Shown piece after piece: positions 21,989 to 33,400 of a DNA stretch of 34,094 nucleotides. Origin of the DNA: Oehlia diaphana. Lineage: Eukaryota > Glomeromycota > Glomeromycetes > Glomerales > Glomeraceae. The notes below the pieces were generated by a model. It had not been told where the DNA came from. It saw nothing but the letters and a program-made list of their open reading frames with translations, and ran no database searches. The stretch's first letter is position 1, and the number at the start of each line of letters is the position of its first letter. The translations under genes were made by a program, and so were the position numbers. The DNA is taken from contig QZLH01000679.1 in assembly GCA_003833135.1 (NCBI GenBank), forward strand, positions 23,483 through 57,576. The letters are read 5' to 3'.

Positions 21989-22811
21989 TAACAAGAATGC
22001 GTTGTTGTTGGGGATCAATAGTAAGTATTATATTTCCCATACAAGCATATCGATTTATTGGAGTACGAGCTTCACTTCTTCGTTTCACTGGCAGATTTTC
22101 AGGTCTGTGCCACTCTCATCCTAGATATGCTGTGCCACAACCTGTAAAAATTTCTTTCTTGTATTAAGATGTATATCCCGGACCTCCCAATAATAACCAG
22201 ACCCATCTTAAATCGGTAATATGAAAATATTTATTAATTGGCGGAAATTTTTCTTGATTATTTCAAGATCACATACATTGGGCTGAAATTCTGGAAAAAT
22301 GCATTCAACAAGTCGTGAATCAAGCTCTATTTCAAATGCTAATATTTCAAGTCTTCTGCATCTTGAAACCGCTTGGAAATTATTTCTTGTACCTTCACCA
22401 TTATATTCATTGACATTATTGTCATCATCCTCCATAATATCATCTAGTAGCTCAAGATTCGTAAGTTGGAAAAAGGGAGTTCGACTGGAATTGGTATTTA
22501 TTTGAGGAATCGGTTCATTTAAGTCATCTTCAAGTTTCTTTTTTTTTTCTCGCGTATTCTTACGTTTTTCATAACATTTATTGCAAGTTGAATACTCTTT
22601 CTGTGGATTGGAACCACAAGGACGGTAAAAATCTGCCTTTTTCTTTATGCATGAACAGCGAGTACGAATTTTTTCATTAAAATTCGGACCAGAAAATTCT
22701 ATTGTATGAACGTTTTATAGTGTATGATTTTAACTTAATTTTTGATTTTAATTATCATATTAGGATAATATCATGAATAAAATTAATACCTTTCAAATTT
22801 TCTTTATTCAT
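21985..22811 (-). pseudogene. zinc-motif transposase-like protein, N-terminal part
   Basis: Start codon at 22811. Exon 1 is 22811-22790, followed by a GT-AG intron (22789-22699) and exon 2 from 22698. The join gives MNKENLKEFSGPNFNEKIRT, followed by a zinc-like pattern C-x-C-x10-C-x10-C-x2-C (CSC...CNKC), a basic stretch and acidic MEDDDNN. The frame stops at 22208. A shifted frame continues with HITDLRWVWLLLGGPGY, FTGCGTAYLG, EWHRPENLPVKRRSEART and INRYACMGNI, with TAA and TGA inside and a probable indel near 22240. The pattern resembles N-terminal parts of a multi-copy AM-fungal transposase-like family (MULE-like in my recollection; not certain). The gene is cut at about 21985, where the tandem array begins, so the catalytic part is absent. 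A plus-strand frame at 21973-22167 is a shadow. Confidence 0.6.
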
Positions 22812-23119
22812 TTTAGTTTTCTTTGCGTAAATAAAAATAAGCGATATATTTAAAATAAATGTGTGTTATACACAAAAGCGTGAATCCCTCCCATTAATAA
22901 TCTATTTTAGAACGCGAATCACGAGATTTTATGCATAAATAATTAATAATTTAGTAGTACTGAAACGTGTTTTACTATAATTTTTTTATTTCTTTGACTT
23001 AAACGAAAGTGTTAACTTTTATTTACAAATTTTATATCCGTTAAACAAAATAAATTGTCAATATTTTAATTTACGACTATAGAATATTTATAATTAATAT
23101 TGGTAATAGTTAAGTATTC
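22812..23119. other. 5' flank of the transposase-like gene, no gene seen
   Basis: AT-rich DNA without motifs. It would hold the promoter of the minus-strand gene starting at 22811. Confidence 0.4.
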
Positions 23120-24420
23120 GAGTATTCATCATGAGTATTTATCGGTAAATTACTGACGCAATTATTTGGTTGCACAATACGATTGACCGTATTTGACTAA
23201 GTGTGAAATGTAATGATTTATATACTAGGCTACTTGCCTATTTCATACCAGAATTTTTTTTTTATGGAATTACTAATTGTGAGTATTGTACTACCAAGTA
23301 TTTTTTTTAAAAGATTTGTTAAACTGTATAATCACGTCAAATAAAATTTTTTTAAACGATTTTAGTTAGTATCATAACTAGTTATACTTATCGGTATGAC
23401 AATATCTGTGAAAGTGAAAATCTGCGTTTAAATTATTTTTGTTTTTTTAATTATTATATAATTAATTTCCATATGGAGTAATAAATCATCGATAAAAGTT
23501 TAGATTAAAATTTGTCTTTTATCTCTTTTATCACATGTAATTCTTATTGTAAATATTTTAACCAACTTCATTGATTTTTTTTTAAAAATCTCAGAAGTGA
23601 GTTGAGAGAAACATATGATGCTATCAAAGAGGAGGGAACGCCGATATACAGTATAATAAAAGTAATATGTCAAGGGACATCTAAAGAGATGAGAAAATCG
23701 ATTAACATAGTATGTTTCAAGAAGCTAATCCGAACTAACCTTATTATTACTTTTGCAGAATATACAGCAATATCAATGATCAAAATAATGGTAGGTTTAA
23801 ATTTATTAGAATTTTCGTTTTGATTTTCGCTTGATTATTGCTTATATTTGCACAAAATTTGCAGGATCAATTTGAATATGCTTTTGGGGAAAATGATTCT
23901 ATCACGAAAATCTGATCTGAGACGAGAATAAAATTAGTTCCTGTAATACATGTGACGTATTACAATAAAGAAAAATAATACATGCAAAAAAAATTATAAA
24001 ATATCTGATAAATCTGATAAATTTACCCCATTGCTTTATTGATCATATAAAAAAAAATATATAAAATACAGGCTACATGAAGATGCTATTTATTCGATGT
24101 ATTCTCTTTTTACAAGATAGTCCCTTCAGTTTACAGACTCATCACATGACTTTTGACAGAAATTTTGTTCTCTGACTGTGGAAATAATTATCTGTAAAAT
24201 TCTTTTCTAAAATAATAAAATATGGATTGAAAATTGTATCAAAGCTTATACTAGTTATAGTAAGGAAACAATCAAAATTATAATTAAGTTGGTAGTACAA
24301 TCAATACTCACAATTAATAATTTATCTTTTGTTGCATTTCCATAACCATACGACCGAAAAATTGTTTTTTTTAATAAATACTCATGATAAATACTCGATA
24401 AATACTCATGATGAATACTC
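23120..24420. mobile_element. candidate 1.3-kb element with perfect 25-bp inverted ends
   Basis: Positions 23120-23144 (GAGTATTCATCATGAGTATT then TATCG) are the exact reverse complement of 24396-24420. A second inverted pair lies inside it: TAATTGTGAGTATT...GTACTACCAA at about 23274-23302, mirrored at about 24288-24315. The right end carries extra copies of the ATAAATACTCATG word. Exon-like sequences at 23595-23962 lie within. The nested, ordered inverted repeats suggest a TIR transposon of unknown class. No target duplication could be fixed. Confidence 0.6.
23595..23962 (+). CDS. exon-like blocks inside the 1.3-kb TIR element
   Basis: After a pyrimidine-rich acceptor (TCTCAG at 23589-23594) the frame reads LRETYDAIKEEGTPIYSIIK, then VICQGTSKEMRKSINI, meeting a GTATGT donor at 23710. 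After TTTTGCAG (23751-23758) it reads EYTAISMIKIM with donor GTAGGT, and after TTTGCAG (about 23863) DQFEYAFGENDSITKI, ending at TGA, beyond which a shifted frame stays open to about 23962. Splice-like borders and non-random composition support coding origin. The exact phase at the first junction does not fit cleanly, so the gene may be decayed. No family is recognised and no DDE signature is visible. Confidence 0.4.
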
Positions 24421-24545
24421 ATCATATTAATCATTTCTTTCGCAAGAATTTTTTACTGAAAGTACCCATATCATCATTATATTGATTTTTTTTGATTTTA
24501 TAAAAATTTTCACTTTTTTATAATTTTTCACCATTGCGATACTTC

Positions 24546-26998
24546 ATGATGTCAAGAAAAAAGACTGCTCAGTCTATATTGTAAGTGATAAAAAATAATT
24601 AAATGAAATAAAAATGGTTTATGTGAGTTATTAGAAAATATAAATGTTCCAGTTCACAACGATACTATTGTAGCAGTTAATACTAATCCCTTCCTGTTTC
24701 AGATCATACCAGAATAATGCTATTAGAAAAGAATCAACTATAGGGCACATAAGAATCAAAGATCTCCTTTTTGATGAGATTAAAAAAATCCCAGGATGGA
24801 ATCCAGATAAATTCCCCAGGGAAAATCTAAGCAAAAATGCATCTGCATATGTAAAAAGACGTCATAAATATATATTCAATACGAATTTCTTGGAGAAGGA
24901 TGAGGAAATAAAAGAGGAAAACTATCAGAGAGTTTCTTTATCAATATATAGAAACCTGTGATTCAGACTACTTCAAAATTATAAAAGACAAAGATGAAAT
25001 GACGTATGTTTGCATTAGTAAAATTCCTAAACCATTAACCTTATAAATGATTTGTCTATTATTTTTTGATAGGGCTGACGAACTAAGCGAAAAATTTGGT
25101 GCTCTTGTGGTGATTGATGAGAGTAAAGTTGATGAATCAATACTTTCTAATTTTACAAAAGCAAAAAACGAATCTCAGTGAAATCGTTGAAAAACTCAAG
25201 AAAATTGGGCAAGACTTATCAATCAATTCATATATGCAACATCACATAACAAGCTTGCAGCAATTAAATTTTTTACTTAATTCTTCTGGTATATTATAGT
25301 TAATTTCAATTACATATTATAAAATAATTTATTAACAATAATATTAGTGTTTATAGCTCCAATAGTTGGAGACCGTAAGATTTCTAATGTTCGTGATATA
25401 AATACTTTTGTCAAGATGACTAAAGTCACACTAGACCTCTGGGAAGAATTTATGGAAAAGGTCCCATTATCCATTCATACCCAGGGGAAGTTGATGGAAA
25501 AGAATACATTATCATTGTGGTGAATCTGCCAAAAGGAACTCCAGTTCACAATATTCCATCTGAATTCAAGGGTTTCCCTCTATTAGTTCATTACAAAACC
25601 TTTAAACCATCATGTCTTTACCACCAGTTTCAATCACTAAAACCTGGAATCAGCATAGACGATGCTGAAATGTATAATACATGCACACTAAGTGTATTAT
25701 TTAGGGCAAAAAATAAGATAAAAAATATATTCTTACTGTAAAACATGGTGTCAGAGATGTGGATAGCTCAGTAGTTCAGCCAGGAAAGGTAGATGATGTA
25801 TGTAGTTAATAGGCGTAATCTGTCGCATTGCGCCAGAAGAGAGAATTGTGATTTCTTGTACCACTAACTAATCTTACTTTCTTAAGCCAGTTCTGAACAA
25901 TATCGTTGTGCTACTGTTAAGTACCAAAATTTATATATTGATAATTCAAGAAGACTTATAGACTATGCGTTTTGTGAGATAGACGAGTATGCTACAACAG
26001 TAATTTCCAACAAATTGTGTGGATCTGAAACGATTATTAAGAATTTCAAAACCATTTTGGATACTCAAGATGATTATGTACAAGTCTATAAGGTTGGCAG
26101 ATCAACAGGATATACTAAAGGGTTGATGGCACCTTCTTTACAATATAAAATCATTTCTAAATTATTTGGTGAGTCAGACAAACTTGTTAAAACTTTAATA
26201 GTTCGCGGTGTTAATGGTCAAAATGGTAAGTCATGATTTATTAAATTCTTTTTTCTGATCTTTTTTAATAAAAAATTAATTGCTGTGTATAGGTGATCAT
26301 GGAGATTCAGACGCACTGGTTTATGATCAATATGGTGCTTTATGGGGATTTATGAAGGTACCTTTGAAAATGATTGTACTTTATCTGTCGTCATTCCTAT
26401 CGACATAATCTTAAGAGATGTTTATGAAAATGAAAGAGTGGAATTCAAGCTAGACACTGACATAGCATATAATGAAATAATCAGACTTTATTATTTGCAA
26501 GGTAAAAATCTGTCAAAATTCATTTAAAAATTATGGTTTATAATTTTATAATATTTATTTATTAAAAATTAGAAGAATCAGTCTTTTTGCCAAGGAATAA
26601 CATTTCTGAACATAATTCAGATTCTTTTAAATCACCAGAATTAAGTAAACATGGTACTTTAATAAAGGGGCACCACCAAAAGTTACGGCAAAACTGCATA
26701 AACCATCATAAATTCTTCAAACCCTTCAATCAAATCTAATAATAAACCTGACTCATTTGCTTCAGAAAAAAGAAACACTAAAAGAACAAGAAAAAATATC
26801 TGAATTACTAAAGTAACAACCATTTTATTTTATAACAATATTATTTACACTTTTATATTACTAAATGAAATTATTTTTTTTAGGAATAAGGTAAAGAAGA
26901 ACAAGTACTTGTTTATAATCCTGCAGAAATTCAACAGTTTCAACCTTACTACAACACAAAAACTTGCTATATAACGAAAGTTTTATTCATTCCAATAT
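24546..26998 (+). pseudogene. chymotrypsin-fold protease-like gene, decayed
   Basis: Start ATG at 24546 (MMSRKKTAQSI). Introns: 24581-24702 (GTAAGT, branch TACTAAT), 25004-25072, 25289-25356, about 25802-25886, 26226-26292, about 26502-26572. The N-terminal half reads GWNPDKFPRENLSKNASAYV and IVEKLKKIGQDL. The C-terminal half has the layout of a trypsin-like protease: TVKHGV (candidate His), LIDYAFCEID (candidate Asp), KVGRSTG and GDSDALVYD, where the nucleophile motif GDSG would be expected. The protein then ends in a Lys/Gln-rich tail (KKETLKEQEKISELL). Frameshifts occur near 24955, 25165, 25465, 25725, 26345 and 26670, so it is not functional. A large family of such proteins, usually of unknown substrate, occurs in AM fungi (recollection). 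Confidence 0.75.
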
Positions 26999-27308
26999 AA
27001 ATTTTTTTTACAAACTCTCAGCAAGAACCATATATTTTTCCTTTTTCTATTAGCATTTCGCCACCCTTATATAAATCATATATGGATTTTTTTCTAGTTC
27101 ATTACCTACAAATTTACAATCTCACGAAATGTTAAATTCACAGTCAAATTATACTCTTAACTTTTAAAACTCATTTTTCTCACTTACATTTTCTTCAATT
27201 AATTCTTTTTCAAACAATAATTCATTTTCAAATATTGAAAATAAAAGTAACTTATCCTAATTTCTAATTCTCTTCAATAATTCAACACCGTTACCATATT
27301 ATTGAATA

Positions 27309-27344
27309 AAGTAGGGCGCAGTCTTATAAAACTGCGCCCTACTT
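27309..27344. repeat. perfect 14-bp GC-rich hairpin
   Basis: AAGTAGGGCGCAGT (27309-27322) and ACTGCGCCCTACTT (27331-27344) are exact complements around CTTATAAA. The stem is far richer in G+C than the flanks. It is not followed by a T-run, so it is unlikely to be a terminator. It resembles two transposon tips head to head. Confidence 0.9.
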
Positions 27345-27391
27345 ACATTATAGTGTTACCTACTTATGTTATAATATTACCTACTTGCTTA
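27339..27391. repeat. 21-bp tandem repeat, about 2.5 copies
   Basis: CTACTTACATTATAGTGTTAC is followed by CTACTTATGTTATAATATTAC and CTACTTGCTTA. The differences are mostly transitions. The first copy overlaps the right arm of the 27309-27344 hairpin. Confidence 0.8.
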
Positions 27392-28439
27392 TTTTACACG
27401 TCTATGCTCTTTCTAATACTTTATTGTTATCCATCTATTTTCACTGGTCTGTAGTTGTTTGGTTACTTTATAGATATTTGCTTGATTTTATTGCTCTGTC
27501 CTCTTTTTATTACCTTTTTGCTATCCACTTGTTTTTATTGCTCTGTAGTCTTTTTGTGGCCAAGATGCTAGGCTGGCATTGATTGCTAAAAATCATGTTG
27601 TGGTCGGGTGGCGCAGTTAATTTGCGAATCAGATTTTAGCCAGCACTATACTATATTTTTGACCTGATCTTTATGGTGGAATATCTTGGCTTTCTGTGAT
27701 TGGTTTCATGTGGTTTTATAGTCATTTGAATAAGGACATTAAGAGCTTTCTAATGATGCTAAGATCGCATGAATCAGATGCCTGAATGCTGAGTTAATGC
27801 ATCCTGAAGTTTAGGCAAAAAATATGGATTATAGTGCTAAGCAAAATTAAGCGAATCTATACTGTGCCTTACTGCACCAGTCACGTGATACTGTTCTGGT
27901 ACTGAAACCCAATATATATGCATTTGTGCCAAATATTTTTTGTATCCATATATTTCCAAAATCTTCCTAGCTCCAGTTTGGTGTTCCATTAGTTAGAGAA
28001 TTGGAGGTGCAATATGCATTATCTTGGCCTAACCCATTTTATTACCAGAAGTGCACCATTTCGCAATCTAACTATTGCCTATTAGTTGCCAGTATATTGG
28101 TGAGCTCTTCTGAGACCGATCATGCTCTAAACTGGGTTGAGACATGAGTATGCCATTTTTTGAGCGTCACTAATGTCACCAGTTAGTATACAGAACTAGT
28201 GACAGAACTAGTAACAGGTTTGCTATCTTTCTTGATGTTATTATGCTATTTTATTCCTTTCTTGATTACTGTCACTAGTGTCACTAGTAAAAGTAGTAAT
28301 TTCCTAGAAAAAAATCAAAATTTTTCTATGCTATCCCTATAGTCTATATGAGATATAATATGATGAATCTATGATGTACAGTATGTATGTAAAAAAAAAA
28401 AATAAAAGTTGAGAACCTCAGATTTTCTCCAGTGATATC
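27392..28439. repeat. unresolved repeat-like region with coding-like remnants
   Basis: GC content is higher than in the surrounding DNA. A tRNA A-box-like word (TGGCGCAGTTAAT, about 27608) is present without a matching B box. On the minus strand, frames such as LRNGALLVIKWVRPR and EDFGNIWIQKIFGTNAYILG look protein-like but overlap each other and are broken. GTCACTAGT words recur at 28190-28290. It is probably a decayed dispersed element or the 3' part of the gene at 28440-28855. Confidence 0.35.
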
Positions 28440-28855
28440 AGTGATACCAGTGACACTCATCAAGAAAAGTTTCCTTCGGCCTAGAATTCCTAAAGAGCCT
28501 ATCATCTGCGTCATTAGCTTCTGTCACCAGCTTTTTTTTCCTGTATCACTAGTGACAAGTTGTATCATTTTCATTTACCTCTAAATTACTTACCAGTATC
28601 TCTGCCAAAGCTAAATCTACTATCTTTTTCAGATGGTATTGTCCTCTTTTATGGTGCTTTCTAGCATGATCATTGCAATATCCATATTCGGAATAAGATA
28701 ATTTTCCACATTCTTTGCAAAATACCTGAAGGAGAATTGCGATGAATAAAACATCCTTCCAGATGGTAGCATCCTCGATTACAAATCTTACCACTCCTGT
28801 AGATATAAGTACATCGATAAAATGCCATTTTTAATAACTATGGATTGTTGATTTA
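28440..28855 (-). pseudogene. zinc-motif gene relic, truncated by a Tc1 insertion
   Basis: The best exon is 28725-28594. It is preceded by acceptor CTTCAG, followed by donor GTAAGT, and reads VFCKECGKLSYSEYGYCNDH and ARKHHKRGQYHLKK, a C-x2-C-x10-C-x2-H zinc-ribbon-like pattern. The upstream block KWHFIDVLISTGV ends at a GTAAGA donor (28793) and joins it in frame across a 67-nt intron. A further block (about 28525-28415) reads VTEANDADDRLFRNSRPKET and FLDECHWYH, then TGA, then YHWRKSEVLN, again with a stop where Trp fits. The 5' part would continue beyond 28855, exactly where the Tc1 element sits. No family is named. Confidence 0.5.
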
Positions 28856-30128
28856 CAATAATGGTCACAAGTATCCCACCCCTAATATTTTCTGAAGTCA
28901 TGTGATAACCTACCCTAAAAATTTATAAGATTTAAGATCAATGATAATCTTAATCATACGCAAAATTATAGGTCTGTACAACATATAAATCAGGAGTTAG
29001 ATGATCGGTAAATTTTGTGTAACAAAAATGCCTCTTTCTCTTAATAAACGTTATGAAATAGTTTTTTTACATGAACATCCAGAAGGTCTGAAATGGGGAT
29101 ATGTTAAAATAGCTTCTTATATACACTGTGATAAGTCTACAGTCATTTATTGGGTTCAAAAATACCGTGGAAATAAGGATTTAACTGATGAAAAAAAGTC
29201 TGGTCGACCTCGCAAAATGACTAAGGCATAAGATAAACGAATTGTAAAGATGGCAACAAAAAAACACAATATTACCTCTACTGAAATTAAAAATGAACTT
29301 GAAAAAAAAGGTGTAGAAGTTAGTTCAAGGACAATTAGGTGACATCTTGATGAGTCTGGAGGTAAATTTGTGAAAGAAATTTCAAAACCTTTGCTTTCTG
29401 AGAAACATAGAAAAAACTGATTAAACTGGGCAAAAAAACATCAAAAATTTAACTGGAAAAAAGTTATTTTTACTGACGAAAGTACTTTTCAATTATTTCA
29501 GTCAAATAGAAAGGTTTGGCAATTCCCTGGATGGCGTAAAATATTTCATACAGTCAAGCATCCACAAAAAGTTCATGTATGGGGTTGTTTTTCAATTCTG
29601 GGATTTGGTAAGCTGATTTGCTTTGAGCGAAACTTGGATTCACTTTTTATGTGTAGTATCTATGAAAGGGGTCTCTTAACTTCTACCAGTGAGTTTTTTG
29701 GGGCAGAAAATATAGAGTGGATCTTGCAAGAGGATAATGATCCCAAGTACCGTTCGAAAATTTGTAAAAAATGGAAAGAAGAAAATGAAGTGACTGTACT
29801 GCCTTGGCCATCTATGTCACCCGACCAAAATCCTATAGAAAATATGTGGCAGCTTCTGAAAATCAAAATTTCAAAAAAATATATTTATACAACTAAAAGA
29901 TTAAAGGCAGAATTAACGAAAGAGTGGAACCAATTATCTATCAAATTAGCTAAAAATCTTGTTGGTAGTATGGAGAAGCAGGTTGTGGCATTAATAGAGG
30001 CGGAGGGGAACTATACTATGTATTAATGATTAGAGTTCACCTTGTACTTTATAATAAAAAAAAAATTTTTTTTTATTTACTAAAAACTTTTTTAATGATG
30101 AGGGGTGGAATACTTATGACCACTACTG
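28856..30128 (+). mobile_element. Tc1/mariner element, 1273 bp, TA target duplication
   Basis: The left end CAATAATGGTCACAAGTATC and the complement of the right end CAGTAGTGGTCATAAGTATT continue into CCACCCCT on both sides (TIR about 28 bp). TA flanks each end (28854-28855 and 30129-30130). Aligned TIR differences are all G/A or C/T. It contains one DD34E transposase frame with three stops, so it is complete in structure but dead. Confidence 0.93.
29001..30026 (+). pseudogene. Tc1-like DD34E transposase with three in-frame stops
   Basis: About 342 codons, the usual length for the family, in a single frame. Paired-like N-terminal HTH (YVKIASYIHCDKSTVIYWV) is followed by a GRPRK-type hook (SGRPRKMT). 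The catalytic residues are D in IFTDES, D in LQEDNDPKY and E in SPDQNPIENMW, with 34 residues between the second and third (DD34E). Stops: TAA at 29229, TGA at 29340 and TGA at 29418; the TGA codons fall where Arg (CGA) is plausible. The start could be 29001 or the ATG at 29028 (MPLSLNKR). No frameshift is seen. The enzyme would cut and paste the enclosing element at TA sites, but this copy cannot make it. Confidence 0.92.
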
Positions 30129-30211
30129 TATGTATCGATCTATATAGTTCAGAATTAATTTTCATTTTAAACTTTTTTCTTCTGGAGTATATAGTTTCTC
30201 TCAAACTGTAT

Positions 30212-30418
30212 ACAGTCGGCCCCTTTATAGTTACACCTTTCAGGACCGAAAAAAAAGGGTGTGATTATAAAAAAAGTCATATGTTGTGACTATAGAGAAG
30301 GTTTTTCAAATATATTTATTAGTACATTGGGCCAAAATATGGTGTGCTTATAAAGAGGAATTTTATATGATGTGATTATACGGGAAAGAGGGGTAACTAT
30401 ATAGGGGGTTAACTATAT
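30212..30418. mobile_element. pogo/Tigger-like MITE with subterminal repeats
   Basis: The left tip CAGTCGGCCCCTTTATAGTT (30212) matches the complement of the right tip, TAGTTAACCCCCTATATAGT (30418), once transitions are allowed (CAGTCGG versus TAGTTAA). TA occurs outside both. The core TGTGACTATA(A/G)AGG recurs about five times in plus orientation between 30255 and 30415. There is no coding. CAGTCG tips with TA duplications suggest the pogo/Tigger branch. Confidence 0.65.
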
Positions 30419-30440
30419 TTGCAATATAATATCCAAAAAA

Positions 30441-33400
30441 ATGATCGAACATTCAGAACTTTCAAAGTTCCTCTCCTTTGACGCACCCGCCCTTTTTCAC
30501 CTAGAGGCTGAAAAAGATAAAATAGTAATTCGCTATTCTGGCAAAAAATACTTGACTGACATTCCAACACTGGATGATATAGTTGCAGGGAATGATGAGG
30601 GATTAACCTCAAACCTCAATGATGCTCTATCCAGTTGCGAAAAAATTCCATTTATGGCCATTAAGAATGAAAGGTCAACTGAAAGGATAAATTGAATATA
30701 CCGCTATGTATTGCGTCTTTATGGTCGCCTTATTAATGGCCAAAAGGCACTGGTAACTCTTATAGGCATTCAGGTTTTCTTTGACATTCTCGTACCAGAC
30801 GGAGAGACTCCAGATAAATGCGAAGAAAAGGTGAACAAAATTCTCTCTAGTATTGTAAAATCATATAAAATAGAGCATATTAAAGCTTTTCCTTTTCATG
30901 GTTATCATACAGAAAAAAAGACATATTTGCGAATTTATACAAACAGTACTGGTAGTAGAAAAACTGCTATTAAAGCTGTTCAAGATAATAACTTCGAGAC
31001 TGCATCAGATGATTTATACTCATTTCACCGTAAGGTAGTCCGAGAGAATGGTATTCAACTCTCTGGATGGTCTATAATAAACAAATATATTTACAAGCAA
31101 GGCAAAGGGACCAGCCCACTCTATAAGTATGAATTCGATGTATCTATAAAAGATTTCTGTCTGCTAGAGGATATTACAACAATAAGTGACCGATTCCCTA
31201 TTTCAGCTCTCTTACGGGATCGTACTCTTGTCCTCACGTGAGATATTGAAATGCAATCACAAGAGTTAGGTGAATTTGCTGAAGTTCTTGATCTGAATCA
31301 TAATGTCTTTATGATTTCCATGACATTGCATTAGAAAAATAATCCAAAACCGCTAAAGCAAATATGTCTTGTTGATGTTGAGACAGAACCAGATTCGCAA
31401 TGAATCACAATCATATGTGGAAATCAAGAAAATCTGCTAAACTATGAAAGCTTTTGCTCTCTGCTGGCGAGCATTTGCCCCTAACATTCATGTTAAGTTT
31501 AACGATTCTGACTATGATTGGTGTTTCATTATAGAAAGAGCATATCATCTTAACATACTCGAGTGGATGTGAGAGCGAATGACAGGAAAGTTTGAAAGAA
31601 AGAAAGAAATTATAAAGTGGAAATATCGTGGAAAGATAGGAGTAAAATCAGAAAATGATTACATGAAAAAGTACCCTGTTAAGGCTCCTAAGAAAGGGGA
31701 GGATCCAGAGGAGAAAGAATATATAGGTGGTCCAATTAAGATCAAAATTAGTGCAGAAGAAGATTTTACTTCTAGCTTTTTTGAACTGCTAGGTTGCATA
31801 CCAATTGACGTCCGAGTGTGCCTCAAAAAACGTTTTCCTTGTTCTGAAGTCGATAAGAAAGGTTCACTTAAATTTTTCTTACGAAAGTGTGGTCTTGACA
31901 GTAAGGCCGATATGCCATATGATAAAATGGTGAAAATCTATTCAGAGGCAAAAAAAAGCCCCTTCTCAACAACCGCAAGAAATATGCGTGAAGTAGCACA
32001 TTACTGTATTATAGATGCACTGCGCTGTCAAGAGCTTTTAGTAAACCAAAGTATAATAAATGATTATAGAGAGGTCGCCTCCATAGCTTATGTTTCTCTT
32101 TTCGACGCATACTATCGCGCAAATGGAATGAAGGTACGAAACCTTCTTGGCGCATATGCTGTCAAATGAGATATGGTAATAAGTACAAGGGTTCATGAAA
32201 ATATAGAAAAAAGGAAATATCCTGGTGCATATGTATATCCACCTAAAAAAGGGATTGAAAGTAAAAGACCTGTAACAGGATTGGATTTTGCTTCATTATA
32301 TTCTAGTATTATAATGGCATATAACCTCTTTCCAGAAAAATTTATATTTGATCCAAAGGATGTCAATATTGCGCAAAATAATGGAAATAATTTGCATAAG
32401 ATTAAGTTTTCGTTTAATAATCATATCGTCCAAGCTTAGTGCATCTGCCATGATAACTAAACGGAAAAGATAGGCCTATATCTGGCTATATTGAAGGATT
32501 TATTTAACAAGAGGTTGGATCTTAAAGCACGTCTAGCCCTACTAGGAAAGAAAAAGCAACATCTTGGAAAGATGATAAGCTTAACTAAAGAAAGAGGCAA
32601 AAAGATTCCAGAAAGCTTAAATTTAGAATATTTATCTGTATGCTTTGATTACGATTATTGGGATTTAAAGCAAAAAACTTTGAAAGTATACATGAACACT
32701 TTTTATGGGGAAGCTGGAAACTCACTATCTCCTATCTTTTTTCATGAATTAGCCTGTGAAATAACTACGGCAGAAAAATATAACCTTAATTTTGTTGCCA
32801 AATTCGTAACAAAGAAAGGGTTTGGGATAAAATATGGGGACACCGATTCTTTGTATCTTACCTGCCCAGATAAGTATTATGAAATATACGATAGAGCTTT
32901 TAATGAAGGAAAGCTTTCCAAAGAAGCGTACTGGACTGAAATGGTCAAAATTACTATGGATGTGATGAGAAAGTTGCGCGATCAAGTAAACACTTATCTT
33001 AGGATAAAAAGTAGGACCTCTTATCTAAAGATGGCTTACGAAGAGGTATTATTTCCCATCTGCTTTACTGGTAAAAAGAAGTACTTTGAGATTGAGCATG
33101 AAGATGTAGTAAATTTTAAACCAAAAAACCTCTTCAAGAAAGGAATAGAAACTGTAAAGCAAGGTAAATCCCAGCTTCTCAAATTCATCAGAGAGAAGAT
33201 TATGAAAGAGGCTATGGATATAAATAATACACGCCCAATTCACAAAATTATTAAAGATACTCTTAGAGAAGCTCAAAACAAGGAATGGGATTTCAATGAA
33301 TTTATCATAATGGGTACATGGAAGCCTAAGAAAAATAATCTCTGCAACAATCACTTTATGGGACGTATGAGGGAGAGAAATGAGAGGATTCCTGATCCTA

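Noticed and set aside
27600..27650. tRNA-derived SINE head (A-box-like TGGCGCAGTTAAT)
   Set aside because: No B box at the right distance, no cloverleaf stems, and no A-tail with target duplication.
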